64,000 nucleotides of DNA from Cervus elaphus (lineage: Eukaryota > Chordata > Mammalia > Artiodactyla > Cervidae). A program made the translations under genes and the position numbers. Location: NCBI RefSeq assembly GCF_910594005.1, contig NC_057819.1:122361669-122425668 (forward strand). Reading direction: 5' to 3'. Each line of letters starts with the position of its first letter. Position 1 is the first letter of the stretch. Shown in pieces: positions 12,645 through 23,545 of the stretch. The notes under the pieces are model-generated. The model saw nothing but the letters and a program-made list of their open reading frames with translations. It did no database searches and was not told the origin of the DNA.

Positions 12645-12860
12645 AAAGTGAAAAGTGTGAAAGTCACTCAGTCATGTCAGACTCTGTGACCCCATGGACT
12701 GTAGCTCCCCCAAGGTCTTCTGTGATGGAATTATCCAGGCAAGAATACTGGAGTGGGTTGCCATTCCCTTCTCCAGGGGATCTTCCCACCCCAGGGATTG
12801 AACCCAGGTCTCCTGCATTGCAGGTGGATTCTTTATCATCTGAACCAAGCAGGGAAGCCC
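12645..12860 (-). mobile_element. Bov-tA SINE, antisense
   Basis: Reverse Bov-tA from aaagtgaaaagtgtgaaagt (the inverted tail) to aaccaagcagggaagcccc, with gggattgaacccaggtctcc as inverted B box. Confidence 0.9.
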
Positions 12861-12879
12861 CAAAAAGGATGAAATAGGT

Positions 12880-13450
12880 GATTAAACAGTTAATCCCATT
12901 AGGGGATTATAAGCAGAAGAAATACACTCTTATAAGTTAACGATTACTCAAGAAAGCAGTTTTGCTTAACCACAAAACCAAGCAGGCTTGTTTAGCAACA
13001 AAACTGTACAACAGAAGCATGAGACATGCCCCCCAAACAATAAAACAATGAGGCCTACATTTTGCCCAGTGAACTCAATAAGTTAGGACATGCTCTCTGA
13101 ACACGTAAAAAACAATAATCTGTGGACCCAGCTTGACCATATAGGGACAAGAAAACTCCTCTGCTCAACCTGGAGGAGGAACTGATGACAGAAGCATGAC
13201 GTCTACTCAAGAAAGACAAGAACTTCTCCCCCTCCCCACTTTTCCTTTGATTATAAAACTGTAGCCCAGTAAGTTCTCAGGACATGGTACCCCCTTGCCT
13301 GCCCGTGTGTAGGCCTCATAAGCATCCTATTCTAATAAACCACTTCTTATCTATCACTTTGCCTTTTGCTGAATTCTTTCTGTGCTGAGACATAAAGGAC
13401 TATAGTATTATAGCTCTTCAGAACTCCCCCAAAAATGACACCCAACAGTT
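12880..13450 (+). mobile_element. Solo ERV-type LTR, sense
   Basis: A promoter-like tataaaa is at 13252-13258 and a polyadenylation signal aataaa at 13334-13339, about 80 bases on. A T-rich, gctgaattctttctgtgctg U5-like stretch follows. No gag, pol or env is adjacent. This spacing is typical of an ERV LTR; exact ends and family are not fixed by eye. Confidence 0.6.
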
Positions 13451-13454
13451 TCAA

Positions 13455-13760
13455 CATTGTGTACAAAAATTAATTTGCAATGCACCATAGATTTAAAAGT
13501 GAAAGCTAAAACTCTAAAGTTTTAGAGTAAAATATCTTTTGACTTAGGAAAAGGCTTCTTAGTCCTGAGAAAATGGAGAAATTTGACTTCATTGAAATTC
13601 AAAAAAATATCTGTTCAAGAAAATCCACTGATAAGACAATCAATCAGCAATCCAGAAGATGGGAGAAAATATTTGCAAAACTAATATATGACAAAGAATG
13701 ATCTTCAGACTACATAAATAACTCCCACTGCTCTAAATGAAAAAATCAGACTACCCAGTT
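13455..13760 (+). mobile_element. L1 ORF2 3' fragment, sense
   Basis: Recognised by gacttcattgaaattcaaaa, ccagaagatgggagaaaata and tttgcaaaactaatatatga, which belong to the 3' end of L1 ORF2. Degraded and without a long frame. Confidence 0.75.
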
Positions 13761-14087
13761 GGAAAACTCCATCCTATCTCACTTTTACTTTTTTGATCAC
13801 ATTTGAAAAAGGGTCAGCTATGGACGTGAATGCAACTGTCTTTTATGGAATAAAGTCCATGGTTTGGGGGATATTTCCATTGCACCTTGATGCGGAGAGC
13901 CAACCAGCCCAAGAAAGTAATTTGGGAGCTATCATCAACTGAAGGACACAAAGCAAAAGTACCCAGATATAAGTTAATGTATCAGACATTGGAATATGTG
14001 CTTTTTTCCAGATATAACAATATTTTTTAGATTTTTTTTAATGTGGACCATTTTTAAAGTCTCTACTGAGTTGTAACAATATTGTTC
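13761..14087. other. Unassigned AT-rich sequence
   Basis: No gene or recognisable repeat could be assigned. Confidence 0.4.
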
Positions 14088-14208
14088 TGCTCTGTGTTTT
14101 TGGTCTTTTAGCCACAAGGCAAGTGGATTAGTTCTCTGACCAGGGATCGAACCTGCACCCACTGCATCGGAAGGTGACATCTCAACCACTGGACCACCAG
14201 GGAAGTCC
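14088..14208 (-). mobile_element. CHR-type tRNA-Glu SINE fragment, antisense
   Basis: Inverted B box gaccagggatcgaacctgca and the terminal phrase ggaccaccagggaagtccct. Confidence 0.8.
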
Positions 14209-14254
14209 CTAGATGTAATAATTTAATTGCCTACATGATAGAAAGTTACATAAA

Positions 14255-14392
14255 ACATACACTAAATATCAATAACCTCAGATATGCAGATGATACACCC
14301 TTATAGCAGAAAGAGGAGAGGAACTAAAAAGCCTCTTGATGAAAGTGAAAGAGGAGAGTGAAAAAGTTGGCTTAAAGCTCAACATTCAAAGA
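14255..14392 (+). mobile_element. BovB (RTE) internal fragment
   Basis: Matches the reverse-transcriptase region of the BovB copies at 15.9 and 35.9 kb: aatatcaataacctcagata, then the YADD codons (tatgcagatgat), then agcctcttgatgaaagtgaa. Both ends are truncated. Confidence 0.8.
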
Positions 14393-14394
14393 GT

Positions 14395-14700
14395 GTGTAC
14401 TCTGTGCTTCATTTATATGACTCCTAGAACAGGCAAAACTACGGTGGAAATAATCAGAACAGTGGATCTCTCTGTACAGTAGGGGTGGACATGGAATGGG
14501 AAGGGTATGAAGGAAATTTCTGGGGTGATGAGCATGTTCTGTTTGTCCTGACTGCGCCTTGGGTCACACAGTAGTGTGTATTTGCTAAAGTTCAGCAAAA
14601 CTATGATTAGGACTTATGTACTTCATTGTAAATATAACATTAAAAATCTATAAACAAATACTACATGCTAATGCTATGCATGCTAAAGTATTTGGGGGGA
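14395..14700 (+). mobile_element. Old L1 3'-UTR-like fragment
   Basis: Phrases such as gctaaagttcagcaaaacta and acttcattgtaaatataaca suggest a degraded L1 3' end. Assignment is by eye and weak. Confidence 0.4.
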
Positions 14701-14924
14701 CATGTGCTTATATTTGTAATTTAATAATATTATAAATATATAGTTTTATGTTAATGGTTTAATAATGACCACCTGCAAATCTACCGCCAGCACCAAAACT
14801 GGAGCATTTCCAGAATCTTGAGTCTATTGGAGAGCTTCTCCCCATCCCTCTCTCCAAGATGTTTAGCATTTTCTTGCTTTAAAGGGTTCCCCCCCAACCC
14901 AGCCTTCCTAAGTGATCAATGCAA

Positions 14925-16665
14925 AGAAATAGAGGAAAACAATAGAATGGGAAAGACTAGAGATCTCTTCAAGAAAATTAGAACTACCAGGGGAACATGT
15001 CACACAAACATGGGCACAAAAAATGACAGAAACTGTATGGACCTAACAGAAGCAGAAGATATTAAGAAGAGGGGACAAGAATACATGAAAGAACTATACC
15101 AAAAAAGATCTTCATTATCCAGATAACCATGAAGGTGTGATCGCTCACCAAGAGCCAGACATCCTGGAGTGTGAAGTCAAATGGGCCTTAGGAAGCATCA
15201 CTAAGAACAAAGTTAGTGGAGGCAATGGAATTTCAGCGGAGCTATTTGAAATCCTAGAAGATGATGCTGTTAAAGTGCTACACTCAATATGCCAGCAAAT
15301 TTGGAAAACTCAGCACTGGCCACAGGACTGGAAAAGGTCAGTTTTCATTCCAATTCCAAAGAAAGGCAATGCCAAAGAATGTTCAAACTACCACACAATT
15401 GCACTCATCTCACACTTTAGCAAAGTAATGCTCAAAATTCTCCAAGCTAGGCTTCAACAGTATGTGAACCAAGAACTTCCAGATGTTCAAGCTGGATTTA
15501 GAAAAGGCAGAGGAACCAGAGATTAAACTGCCAACATCATTGGATCATAGAAAAAGCAAGAGAATTCCAGAAAAACATCTACTTCTGCTTTATTGACTAT
15601 GCCAAAGCCTTTGACTGTATGGATCACAGCAAACTGTGGAAAATTCTTAAAGAGATGGGAATACCAGACCACCTGACCCATCTCCTGAGAAATCTGTGCA
15701 GGTCAAGAAGCAACAGTTAGAACCAGATATGGAACAACAGACTGGTTAAAAATCAGGAAAGGAGTATTTCAAAGCTATATATCATCACCCTGCTTATTTA
15801 ACTTATATATGCAGAGTACATCATGTGAAATGCCAGGCTGGATGAAGCTGGAATCAAGATTTCTGGGACAAATATCAATAACCTCAGATATGCAGATGAC
15901 ACCTTATGGCAGAAAGTGAAGAGGAACTAAAGAGCCTCTTGATGAAAGTGAAAGAAGAGAGTGAAAAAAAGTGTCTTAAAACTCAACATTCAAAAAACTA
16001 ATATCAAGGCATCTGGGCCAATCACTTCATGGCAAATAGATAAGGAAACAACGGAGACAGTGAGAGACTTCATTTTCTTGGGCTCCAAAAATCACTGCAG
16101 ATGGTGACTGCAGCCATGAAATTAAAAGACACTTGCTCCTTGGAAGAAAAGTTATGACCAACCTAGACAGCAAATTAAAAAGCAGAGACATTACTTTGCC
16201 ACCAAAGGCCTGTCTAGTCAAAGCTATGGTTTTTCCAGTAGTCATGTATGGATGTGAGAGTTGGATCATAAAGAAAGCTGAGTGCAGAACTGATGCTTTT
16301 GAACTGTGGTGTTGGAGAAGAGTCTTGAGAGCCCCTTGAACAGCAAGGAGATCGAACCAGTCAATCCTAAAGGAAATCAGTCCTGAATATTCACTGGAAG
16401 GACTGATGTTTAAGTTAAGCTCCAACACTTTGGCCACCTGACGCCAAGAATTGACTCATTAGAAAAAGACCCAGATGCTGGGAAAAATTGAAGGCAGGAA
16501 GAGAAAGGGAACGACAGAGGATGAGACGTTTGGATGGCATCATCCACTTAATGGACATGAATTTTCGCAAGCTCCAGGAGTTGGTGATGGACAGGGCAGC
16601 CTGGTATGCTGCTGCCCATGGAGTTGCAGAATCGGACACGACTGAGCAACTGAACTGAACATGTT
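14925..16665 (+). mobile_element. BovB LINE (RTE clade), 5'-truncated and disrupted
   Basis: Encodes pieces of the BovB reverse transcriptase in order: HSICQQIWKTQHWPQDWKRS and PIPKKGNAKECSNYH near 15281-15405, FIDYAKAFDC near 15590, SPCLFNL near 15787, YADD near 15889, VMYGCESW near 16243, and the tail gactgagcaactgaactgaa at the end. Frames are broken by a stop after GRGTRD (15524-15526), a TGA in the YAEYIM segment near 15820, and several indels. The endonuclease half is missing. Confidence 0.92.
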
Positions 16666-16829
16666 TTAAGTGTTTCTAATGAATTTAGATGCCTAACAGT
16701 AGGCGGGCTTGTGGATGTAAATACTAGCGTGGTGGTGTTCACCGGAAAACAGAATGTTGAGTCTGAAATTATCCACTGAACAAAACCCTGAAGGGCAGGT
16801 TGAGGTGAGGCAGTGCTCTGATCTCTAGG

Positions 16830-17540
16830 TTGTCCACCCTGGACGAGCTCTTTGCCGGAGGAGAGGAGGCGGGGATTCGAGCGCTCAGAGATGGCCTGCC
16901 TGACCGAGTCTCCGGAGGCTGCTGGAAACCCCGCCCCCACCCCCGACGCCGGCCCCCAAACCCCGGCCCCGTAACCCGGATCCCTAGGGCGGACCCATTC
17001 GACTGGGCCTCCAGGCCCGCAGTAGCCACAACTACCCACCGCGGCCCAGCACTTCCTGCACATGACTGGACCTGACCAATCACTGTATCACAAGCTGCGG
17101 CCTTTGCGATTGGGCCAGAGGTTGACACATGATCCTACATAACCAATCAGAGCCCAGGGAAACCTATTTAAGGCTGAGCCGGCTTCACTGTCTGAACCCG
17201 GCCGCCCGAGGTCTGTAACTTTTGGAATTTTGTTTTTGCGTTGGCGGCGATCCGGCGGGACGCTGGAGGATCTAGAGAGTTGCCGAGACGCGAGAGGCGC
17301 CCGCTTGGACTACGCGGCCCTTGCTGCATTCCCCAGAGGGCGACTTGGGATGTCTCCCTAATAAGCACGCGGGGTCGGAGCAGGTTCCGTGGCGTGGTGG
17401 TTCCGAGGTCCTGAGTCGCCAGTCCCGAGAAAGCCCGGCCCAGAGGACCCGCCCAGAGACAGGCGCTGCGGACATCAGGCCTCTCTCGCAGTCCCACCGC
17501 CCCTTGGCCCCCTCAACGTGACAAGGACGCACCCCTGGAA
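16830..17540 (+). promoter_or_regulatory. CpG-rich orphan promoter-like segment
   Basis: An isolated CpG-dense block between repeats. It has CCAAT boxes at 17076-17080 and 17143-17147, an inverted one (ATTGG) at 17109-17113, and a TATA-like tatttaa at 17165-17171. This predicts a + strand start near 17195. An ETS-type acttcctg lies at about 17050. No recognised coding exon follows, and I see no strong splice donor before AT-rich L1-like sequence begins near 17565. A small frame at 16891-16974 (27 codons, ATG preceded by G at -3 and followed by G at +4) lies upstream of the TATA-like box. A non-coding RNA start is an alternative to a protein gene. Confidence 0.55.
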
Positions 17541-17564
17541 GGAGTACAGGGGGCTCCGGATTAA

Positions 17565-17935
17565 ATGCTGGACGTTTATTGAGAGACAATACACTTACTG
17601 TAAAATTCACTTAATTAAAGTGTGCGCTTTTGAACCAGCTTCCTTTCCGTGATCACTTTCTAGAATTTGCATTTCTTTAGTTACGCTACAAGATTTGTCT
17701 GTGAGGGTTGAGGGTGTTAAGATGTAGTGCAGTTGTGGTTTGGGAAAGTGTGAGAACACTCACAGTCTCCTGAAAAATGTCTAGGCTTTTAGTAGCGGTA
17801 ACAATATTATCAATAATAAATAGTGTGCGGTTTAGTGGTTGTCAGATTCAGAGTTGAATTTCTATTTTCATCATTTCAGATGGAAAAAAACTTGCGCTTG
17901 TTAGCAGCCATTTTCCTCCCAGTCCCTCCAGCCCT
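17565..17935 (-). mobile_element. L1 fragment, antisense (left of Bov-A)
   Basis: tttattgagagacaatacac and taaaattcacttaattaaag match the antisense L1 3' region. The same element resumes after 18062 (ggtaaccactaatctatttt). Confidence 0.6.
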
Positions 17936-18062
17936 GCTGCTGCTAAGTCACTTCAGTCGTGTCCGACTCTTAGCGACCCCATGGACTGCAGCCTACCAAG
18001 CTCCTCCATCCATGGGATTTTCCAGGCAAAAGTACTGAAGTGGGGTGCCATTGCCTTCTCCG
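17936..18062 (-). mobile_element. Bov-A/Bov-tA fragment with 12-bp target duplication
   Basis: Antisense ruminant SINE, gctgctgctaagtcacttca to ccattgccttctccg. Flanked on both sides by ccctccagccct (17924-17935 and 18063-18074), so the insertion into L1 is exact. Confidence 0.9.
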
Positions 18063-18210
18063 CCCTCCAGCCCTAGGTAACCACTAATCTATTTTTGGTT
18101 CATATAGATTTACCTATATTGCTCATGCTAAAGAATTATTCCTTGTATGTTTGAAGTTCAAGTTTAACAGGGTATCTTGTATGTTTGTTGGCTAAATTTG
18201 GCCCCCTCAA
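18063..18210 (-). mobile_element. L1 fragment, antisense (right of Bov-A)
   Basis: Continues the L1 interrupted at 17935: ccagccctaggtaaccacta, tatagatttacctatattgc. Confidence 0.6.
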
Positions 18211-18550
18211 AGGGGAGTATTCAAGCACTCTGGCTTGAGGAGGAGGACCAAGGCGTTGACTGGAGTGTGAGATCTGCCCATAGGACATACTTCCACAAGG
18301 TATAGTTTCCAAGAAAATGGAACTGCAAAGAGGCAGACATCCAGCAATTTCTGGCTGTGCATGGGTCCTCTGGGACTATCCCTGGAACACCCTCCATGGA
18401 AGAAAATACAGGAGCTCACGGAGAGGAGCAGGTAGTGAGGGCAACTTCAGGTCTCACAGGCTCTGAAGGCCTTTCATGAATGTATTTTTTTCTGCAATGA
18501 TCCTGCTTCTATATTTTCTAGTTCTCTCTATATTTAAAAATAGTCCTATT
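18211..18550. other. Unassigned sequence
   Basis: No gene or repeat family could be assigned. Confidence 0.4.
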
Positions 18551-19115
18551 TGTTGTTGTTCAGTTGCTCAGTCTTGTCTGACTCTTTGTAACCCCATGGA
18601 CTGCAGCATGCCAGACTTCCCTGTCCTTCACTGTCTCCCAGAGGTTGCTCAAACTTCTGTCCAATGAGTCGATGATGCCATCCTACCGTCTCATCCTCTG
18701 TCACCCTCTTCTGCCCTCAATCTTTCCCAGCATCAGGGTTTTTTCTAATGAGTCAATTCTTCACATCAGGTGGCCAAAGTATTGGAGCTTCGGCTTCAGC
18801 ATCAGACCTTCCAGTGAATATTCAGGGTTGATTTCCTTTAGGATGGACTGGTTTGATCACCTTGCAGTTCAAGGGACTCTCAAGAGTCTTCTCCAGCGCC
18901 ATTGTTAAAAAGCATCAATTCTTTGGCACTCAGCCTTCTTTATGGTCCAACTCTCACATCCGTACCTGACTACTGAAGAAACCATAGCTTTGTCTATATG
19001 GACCTTTGTTGGCAAAGTGATGTCCCTGCTTTTCAATATGCTGTCTAGGTTTATCTTATCTAGCTTTTCTTCCAAGGAATAAGCATCGTTTAATTTCATG
19101 GCTGCAGTCAGTATG
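18551..19115 (-). mobile_element. BovB 3' fragment, antisense
   Basis: Runs from the inverted tail tgttgttgttcagttgctca to ttcatggctgcagtca. The reverse strand encodes DSILKSRDITLPTKVH, VRYGCESWTIKKAE and other BovB RT-end pieces. Truncated on the 5' side of the element. Confidence 0.9.
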
Positions 19116-19636
19116 CTTCTTAAATCACATTTCAATTTTGTTGTTTTTTACTATTTCCCACAATTTCATGATGTAGCACTAGTCTCTGAGCAGCTCAGTG
19201 ACCCTTCCTTTCACTTAGATGGTCCTGCTGATGGGGATTGAGGCTGGTGCCTCCCCTCCCTGCCCTCCTTCACAGCAGAGTAAACAGGCTGGGAGGCCTT
19301 ACCAAGCTCATCAGAAAGTAAAGGGGGCTCTACGGCTTGCAGGCTAGCCTTCCAATTTCACAGCCAGTTCCCTTCTTTCTCTGAGGGTCAGGTTCGTCAC
19401 ACATCTCAGGTCATGGAAGATGATCATGTTTCCTAAGTGCTTGCAAGGCCCTCTCTTGTTTCATCTATTTATATTGTACTCATTCATTCTCTGCTCTCTT
19501 ATGCCTGACCTCATAGGCAGCCCTTCAGATGTATGTGCGCATATATTTCTTTTTATCTCAGAGATGATAGACTTAAACGCTAACTCTTACTACAATTATT
19601 AGCAAGCTCGGAATGATAACTTGCAAATATCCTTTT
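19116..19636. other. Unassigned sequence
   Basis: No recognised gene or repeat. Confidence 0.4.
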
Positions 19637-19639
19637 TTT

Positions 19640-19769
19640 CAAACTTTAAGATAAACTGTTTATTTTGCTGCACTGTGTGGCTTGTGGGATCTCAGTTCCG
19701 TAACCAGGGATGAACTCAGGCCACAGCAGTGAAAGACCAGAATTCTAACCACTAGGCAACCAGGGAATT
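19640..19769 (-). mobile_element. CHR-type SINE fragment, antisense
   Basis: ttttgctgcactgtgtggct, gtaaccagggatgaactcag and aaccactaggcaaccaggga are degraded inverted CHR landmarks. Confidence 0.75.
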
Positions 19770-19812
19770 TGATAAACTATTTTATTATAGCACACATGTA
19801 TGTTTATAGAAA

Positions 19813-20021
19813 GGGCTTCCCTGATGGCTCAGTGGTAAAGAATCCCCCTGCCAAGCAGGAGACATTGGTTCAATTCCTGGGTTGGGAAGATCCCCTCAAG
19901 GAGGAAATGGCAACCCACTCCAGTATGCTTGCCTGGGAAACCCCATGGACAGAGGAGCCTGGCAGGCTACAGTGTATGTGGTTGTGAAAGAGACATGACT
20001 TAGCAACTAAACAACAACAAC
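19813..20021 (+). mobile_element. Bov-tA SINE with 13-bp target duplication
   Basis: Full-length sense copy. Flanked by atgtttatagaaa at 19800-19812 and 20022-20034. Confidence 0.92.
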
Positions 20022-20180
20022 ATGTTTATAGAAAAGCTGTGAAGAGAATACAGAGTTCCCATATACCTCACATCCAGTTTTCATCTATTATTATCTTACA
20101 TGAATGAATATGATACATCTCTCATAATTCATGAGTCAATACTGATACATTATTATTAACTAAGGTCCACACTATTCAGG

Positions 20181-20394
20181 TGGCGCTAGTGGCGGAGAAC
20201 CCGCCTGCCAGTCTGGGAAATTTAAGAGACCTGGGTTCGATCCCTGGGTTGGGAAGATCCCCTGAAGGAGGAAAGGGCAACCCATTCCAGTATTCTTGCC
20301 TGGAGAATCCCATGGATAGAGGAGCCTGGTGGGCTACAGTCCATAGGGTCGCAAAGAGTCAGACACAACTGAAGCGACTTAGCACGCATGCACG
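20181..20394 (+). mobile_element. Bov-tA SINE with 9-bp target duplication
   Basis: Sense copy (gggttcgatccctgggttgg, tggagaatcccatggataga). Flanked by ctattcagg at 20172-20180 and 20395-20403. Confidence 0.9.
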
Positions 20395-21110
20395 CTATTC
20401 AGGCTTCCTCAGGTTTAACCTCATGCCTTCTAGCTGCACCAGGACCTGTCCCGACCTCACATGACACGTAGTCATCATGTCTCCTCCAGATGCTTTTGGC
20501 AGAGAGGGTCGTTCAGACTTTCCTGGTTTGAACGAACCCAATGGTTTGGAGGAGGGCTGGGCAGGAATGTGCACACTGTCCCTCTGCTGGTTTGTCTGAT
20601 GCTTTCTTGTTGTTTTTCTGGGCTTGTGGGTTTGTAGGAGGAAGACCACAGAGGGAAATTGCCCTTCTCATCACATCCTGTCAGGACTGTTCTCTCAACA
20701 CAAATCCTCTTGTGCGCTTGGTCACCTGACTGAGGTGTGTCTGTTAGGTGTCACCACTGAGGAGTTCCTCTTTCTCCCCGTATCCATCCTGTTCTCCCTG
20801 GAGAGGGGACCCACACTTGTGGCCCACACTTAAGGAGGGTTTGGTCTCCCTCCCGGAGGGCAGAGTATCTACATATGTACCTTCAGATTCTTTCACACAG
20901 ATTTGTCTCTTCTCCTCATTCTTGTATTTGTTCAACCATTTTTGTATCAGTATGGACTCATAGATACCTATGTTTATACTTTGTGTTTTAATCTGAGGGC
21001 TTCCCTGTTGTTTATTTTGCTGCCCAAGCTTCCAGCCTTAGTCTTGGGAACTACTTTATTTTGTATCCCTTTTAACAGAGCCCCTTTGTTGCGGGTTGTT
21101 GTTTCATTTT
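20395..21110 (-). repeat. Old L1-type 3'-end repeat, partner of 60860-61550
   Basis: Matches the reverse complement of 60860-61550 along most of its length. Shared landmarks include gcaccaggacctgtcccgac, tgtctcctccag/tgtctccttcag, ctgctggtttgtctgat, a cccacacttaaggagggttt-type phrase and gtatggactcatagata-type sequence. Family naming (L1M-like 3' UTR) is by eye. Confidence 0.6.
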
Positions 21111-21154
21111 GTTTTTGAGCACTTCTTTCCTTTCTAGCTATATTTGCCTGCTAG

Positions 21155-21740
21155 GGATACCATAACAAAGCACCACAGACTGGGAGGCTTAAACAACAGA
21201 AGTTTGTTTTCTCACCGATATGGAGACTGGAAGTTCAAGATCAAGGTGCTCGCAGTTTGATTTCTCCTGAGGTCTTTCCCCTTGGCACTTAGATGAGCAT
21301 CTCCTCCCTGTGTCCTCACATGGCCTTTTTTATTTACTCACTCACTCCTGATGTCTCTTTCTCGTAAGGACACCAGTTCTGTTGGATCAGGGCCCCACTC
21401 TTAAGACCTGATTTAACCTTGTGTGCCTGCTATGTTGCTTCAGTCATGTCCGATTTTTTGCGACCCTGTGGACTCCGGGCAAGAATACTGGAGTGGGTTG
21501 CCATGCCCTCCTCCAGGGGTTCTTTCCGACCCAGGGATCAAACCCTAGTCTCTTATGTCCCCTGCATAGGCAGGCAGGTTCTTTACCACTAGTGCCACCT
21601 GGGAAGCCCAATCTAACTTTAATTACCTCTTTAAAGACCCCATCACCAAATACAATCAGATGGGGAGTTAGGGCTGCAATCTATGAATTTTGTGGTGGGG
21701 TGGAGGGGGTAGATTTTTGGCCACAGTTCAGTGTACTAAC
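21155..21740 (-). mobile_element. MLT1-type MaLR LTR, antisense, split by Bov-tA
   Basis: Begins ataacaaagcaccacagact and gggaggcttaaacaacagaa. It resumes after the inserted SINE with taattacctctttaaagacc and ccaaatacaatcagatgggg. Both halves are in the order expected for one LTR. Confidence 0.85.
21421..21610 (-). mobile_element. Bov-tA SINE nested in MaLR LTR, antisense
   Basis: tgttgcttcagtcatgtccg to gccacctgggaagccc, inserted in the LTR. Flanks atttaacctt (21411-21420) and atctaacttt (21611-21620) are the decayed duplication. Confidence 0.88.
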
Positions 21741-22104
21741 CTGTATGTATACACATATCTATAAATATTTCTCCATGTTCCCACAAGTATCCATAACAAG
21801 CATGAATTCCTATTGATGTCTCTAATTCTATTAGCTCCTCCTAGCCTTTTCCCTGCCATATCTGTAAACTCCCACTTCAACAGAGAAAAGTGGCTCAGCA
21901 TCTACCATCATACACTCAATAGTTCAGTTGCAGTGTGCCTGCATGGTGGTTTCAGAATTAACTGGTCCAGTGGGAAACAACATCACCAACTACAGTACAG
22001 GTCTATGTACTGTTCTTTTACTTTTAGTCTTAGAGACCCACTCATTCCCAAAGTTACTTAGGTCAGCACCTTCCCTCACCCCTTTCAGTGAGATGGTCTC
22101 AGCT

Positions 22105-22456
22105 ACAAACTGTGGTGCTGGAGAAGACTCTTGAGAGTCCCTTGGACAGCAAGGAGACCAAACCAGTAAATCCTAAAGGAAATCAACCCTGAATATTCAG
22201 CGGAAGGTCTGATGCTGAAGCTGAAGCTCCAATACTTTGGCCACCTGATGCAAAGAGCTAACTCATTAGAAAAGTGTGATTGAGGGCAGGAGGAGGAGGT
22301 GGTGACAGAGGATGAGATGGTAGGATGGCATCATCGACTCAATGGACATGAGTCTGAGCAAACTCCAGGAGATAGTGAAGGACAGGGAAGCCTGGCATGC
22401 TGCAGTCCATGAGGTCCCAAAGAGTTGGACATGACTTAGCAACTGAACAACAACAA
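22105..22456 (+). mobile_element. BovB 3' tail, sense
   Basis: From acaaactgtggtgctggaga to gacttagcaactgaacaaca. Contains ccaatactttggccacctga and gggaagcctggcatgctgca, the usual end of BovB. Confidence 0.9.
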
Positions 22457-22469
22457 CTTGTAATGCAGC

Positions 22470-22990
22470 TGGATTCTTCTGTCATTCTTCTGGAGATCGC
22501 CATCTCCTAAATGATTCTCTTAAATTTGCATACGTTAAGCCTCAAATAGTCTCTGGGTTTTAACAAACGTGTACTTTCGTGTATCCACCATTACATTACC
22601 ATACAGAGTAGTTTCACTGCTCTAAAAATCCTCTGTGCTTCAGCTACTCTTCCCTCCCCCTATCCCCACCCCTACCCTTGGTAATCATTAATGTTTTTGC
22701 TTTTTCCAGAATGTCATATAAAAGGAATATACAGTATATAGCCTTTTCACATGGACTTCTTTCAATGTAACATGCATTTATGATTTATCCATGCTTTGTG
22801 TAACTTGACAGCTTGTTTTTCCAAACAGTATTCCATTGTGTGGATGATCCAGTTTGCTATCCACTCATATAGTGAAGGACATCTTGGTTATTTCCAGTTT
22901 GGGGCAATTATAAACAAACTTGTTAAAAATATTTGCAAGGAGGTTTTTGTATGGATGTAAGTTTTTAACTGTTGGGTAAATACCTAGAAG
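22470..22990 (-). mobile_element. L1 3' fragment, antisense
   Basis: tattccattgtgtggatgat, gaaggacatcttggttattt and ttgggtaaatacctagaagc are antisense L1 phrases. Confidence 0.8.
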
Positions 22991-22994
22991 CATG

Positions 22995-23545
22995 CCTTGG
23001 TTCAGGCTGTTATGACAGAACACATAGACTGGGTGGCTTAAAAAACAAACATTTATTTCTCATAGCCTGGAAGATGGATGACCAAGATCAAGGTGCTGGC
23101 AGACCTGGCATCTGAAGGAAGCTGCTTCCTGACTTGCAAAGACGTCTTCTTGTTGTGTCCTCACTTGGCAGAAAGCAGAGAGTGAGAGTGAGCTCTCAGG
23201 CCTCTTCTTAGAAGAGCATTAATCTCATCAGGAGCTCTGCTCTCTTGACCTGTTGTTGTTTAGTTACTAAGTCACACCCAACTCTTTGTAATCCCCGGAG
23301 TGCAGCATGCCAGACCTTCCTGTCCCTCACCATCTCCCGGAGCTCACCCAAGTTCATGTCCATTGAATTGATGATGCCATCTAACCATCTTATCCTCTGC
23401 CGTCCCTTCTCTTTTTACCTTCAGTCTTGTCCTACTCACCGCCCCCCCAAAAGGCCCACCTCCTCACACCATCACACTGGGGGCTAGGATTTCAACATAG
23501 GAAATGGCAGCGGGGGGAACATTCATTCAATAGCAGGGCATGACT
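22995..23545 (-). mobile_element. MaLR LTR, antisense, split by a BovB tail
   Basis: gactgggtggcttaaaaaac, ccaagatcaaggtgctggca and tgttgtgtcctcacttggca form the left half. caaaaggcccacctcctcac, ggctaggatttcaacatagg and acattcattcaatagcaggg form the right half. Confidence 0.85.
23251..23442 (-). mobile_element. BovB 3' tail nested in MaLR LTR, antisense
   Basis: tgttgttgtttagttactaa to ttttaccttcagtcttgtcc; only about 190 bases of the element end are present. Confidence 0.88.

Noticed and set aside
14818..16339. ORFs of 102, 129 and 68 codons that look like a gene with RT similarity
   Set aside because: They are pieces of one degraded BovB element, not a host gene.
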